Of a stretch of 64,000 nucleotides of DNA, positions 63,670 through 64,000 are shown piece by piece (position 1 is the first letter of the stretch; every line of letters begins with the position of its first letter). Source of the DNA: Bifidobacterium sp. ESL0745 (GTDB lineage Bacteria > Actinomycetota > Actinomycetes > Actinomycetales > Bifidobacteriaceae); the NCBI RefSeq assembly GCF_029433335.1, contig NZ_JAQTHX010000001.1, forward strand, positions 558,001 to 622,000, given 5' to 3'. The position numbers and the translations under genes were made by a program. The notes under the pieces were generated by a model. The model searched no databases and was not told where the DNA came from. It saw only the letters and a list, made by a program, of their open reading frames with translations.

Positions 63670-64000
63670 ATGTCCAATTTCACACAGCATTTGCATGATT
63701 TCGCCTCCTCACCGCGTTTTGGCAGGTTCATCAAAGGTGCCAAGGGTCTTGCGCATCGTGTGAATACGGCGGTCGGTAGCGGTGTATCGAAGAGCACCGT
63801 GAGGGATACCGGTTCCTTCTCCTCAGTCCGGCCTCAGGGCAAGCCTGGCACCGATGAGATGGTGAAAGAGCTTTTTGAGCGTGCCATCGAATTGGGGCCA
63901 ATGGTCAAACGCCATATTTTCGAGGACTTTCCCGACGTTCCGGATGGACTTCGCCTTGGTTGGGCGCAGTTGCCCCAGCTTGATGGCCGGTTTTTCGCAA
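63670..64000 (+). CDS. N-terminal part of an unrecognised protein (runs off window)
   Basis: An open frame from ATG 63670 to the end of the window gives 110 residues with no stop. It begins MSNFTQHLHDFASS, has a basic segment (RFGRFIKGAKGLAHRV) and a Ser/Val-rich stretch. A folded-looking part follows (MVKELFERAIELGPMVKRHI; FEDFPDVPDGLRLGWAQL). There is no signal peptide or membrane helix and no ribosome site of note. It is divergent from the large membrane-protein gene, 50 bases apart. I do not recognise the family. Confidence 0.65.
   Translation, partial: MSNFTQHLHDFASSPRFGRFIKGAKGLAHRVNTAVGSGVSKSTVRDTGSFSSVRPQGKPGTDEMVKELFERAIELGPMVKRHIFEDFPDVPDGLRLGWAQLPQLDGRFFA

Overview
The window is gene-dense, high-GC actinobacterial chromosome and is most consistent with Bifidobacterium or a close relative in the Bifidobacteriaceae. 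It carries a pupylation system (Mpa/ARC ATPase, Dop, Pup, PafA) with no 20S proteasome genes in view. It also holds DUF3027, DUF349 and DUF3516-helicase families, a polyphosphate glucokinase, a gluABCD-type transporter, HrcA-type CIRCE operators at groEL and an actinobacterial LexA box. I see no rRNA, tRNA, CRISPR array, transposase or phage structural gene.

Layout. Bases 1-5241 (+): the end of fmt, an aldo/keto reductase, mpa and dop. Bases 5376-8178 (-): a class C sortase and one LPxTG pilin, lying between dop and pup-pafA. Bases 8179-8989: AT-rich and geneless, with hairpins. Bases 8990-16401 (-): pafA, pup, an inositol-monophosphatase-like protein, HU, a flippase-like membrane protein and purB. 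Bases 16491-22679 (-): ung followed by a tightly overlapping MoxR/DUF58/VWA operon. Bases 22832-34995 (+): a LytR_C protein, a cold-shock protein, groEL, a TPM-type membrane protein, a two-component system, a second cold-shock-domain protein, DUF3027 and clpC. Bases 35281-37185 (-): an AT-richer orphan gene of unknown function, the clearest candidate for horizontally acquired DNA. Bases 37291-51973: DUF349 (-), then on + hisS, aspS, gluABCD, a DUF3516 helicase, rarA and a 2-hydroxyacid dehydrogenase. Bases 52179-57222 (-): an amidohydrolase and a riboflavin ECF transporter under an FMN riboswitch. Bases 57527-64000: a GT2 glycosyltransferase, ppgK, a class I aminotransferase, a large polytopic membrane protein (-) and the start of an unrecognised gene.

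How the genes fit together. Pup already ends in Gly-Gly-Glu, so PafA can ligate it without Dop deamidation. Dop is then mainly a depupylase. Mpa lacks the C-terminal proteasome-docking tail, so pupylated proteins are probably unfolded, depupylated or recycled rather than sent to a 20S core. GroEL, ClpC and the cold-shock proteins form a stress-protein neighbourhood. The ECF fusion and its S component form a self-regulated riboflavin importer, and gluABCD imports glutamate-type amino acids.

The most unusual signals are: (i) the orphan 634-residue gene at 35281-37185; (ii) a 172-nt element at 46408-46579 bounded by 29-nt arms that pair almost completely as RNA; (iii) four dyads upstream of rarA, three TTGGCGCGCCAA-like and one LexA box, whose centres are spaced exactly 62 bp apart; and (iv) the pupylation locus split by a pilus module. 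All family assignments are from reading the sequence; no database search was run.
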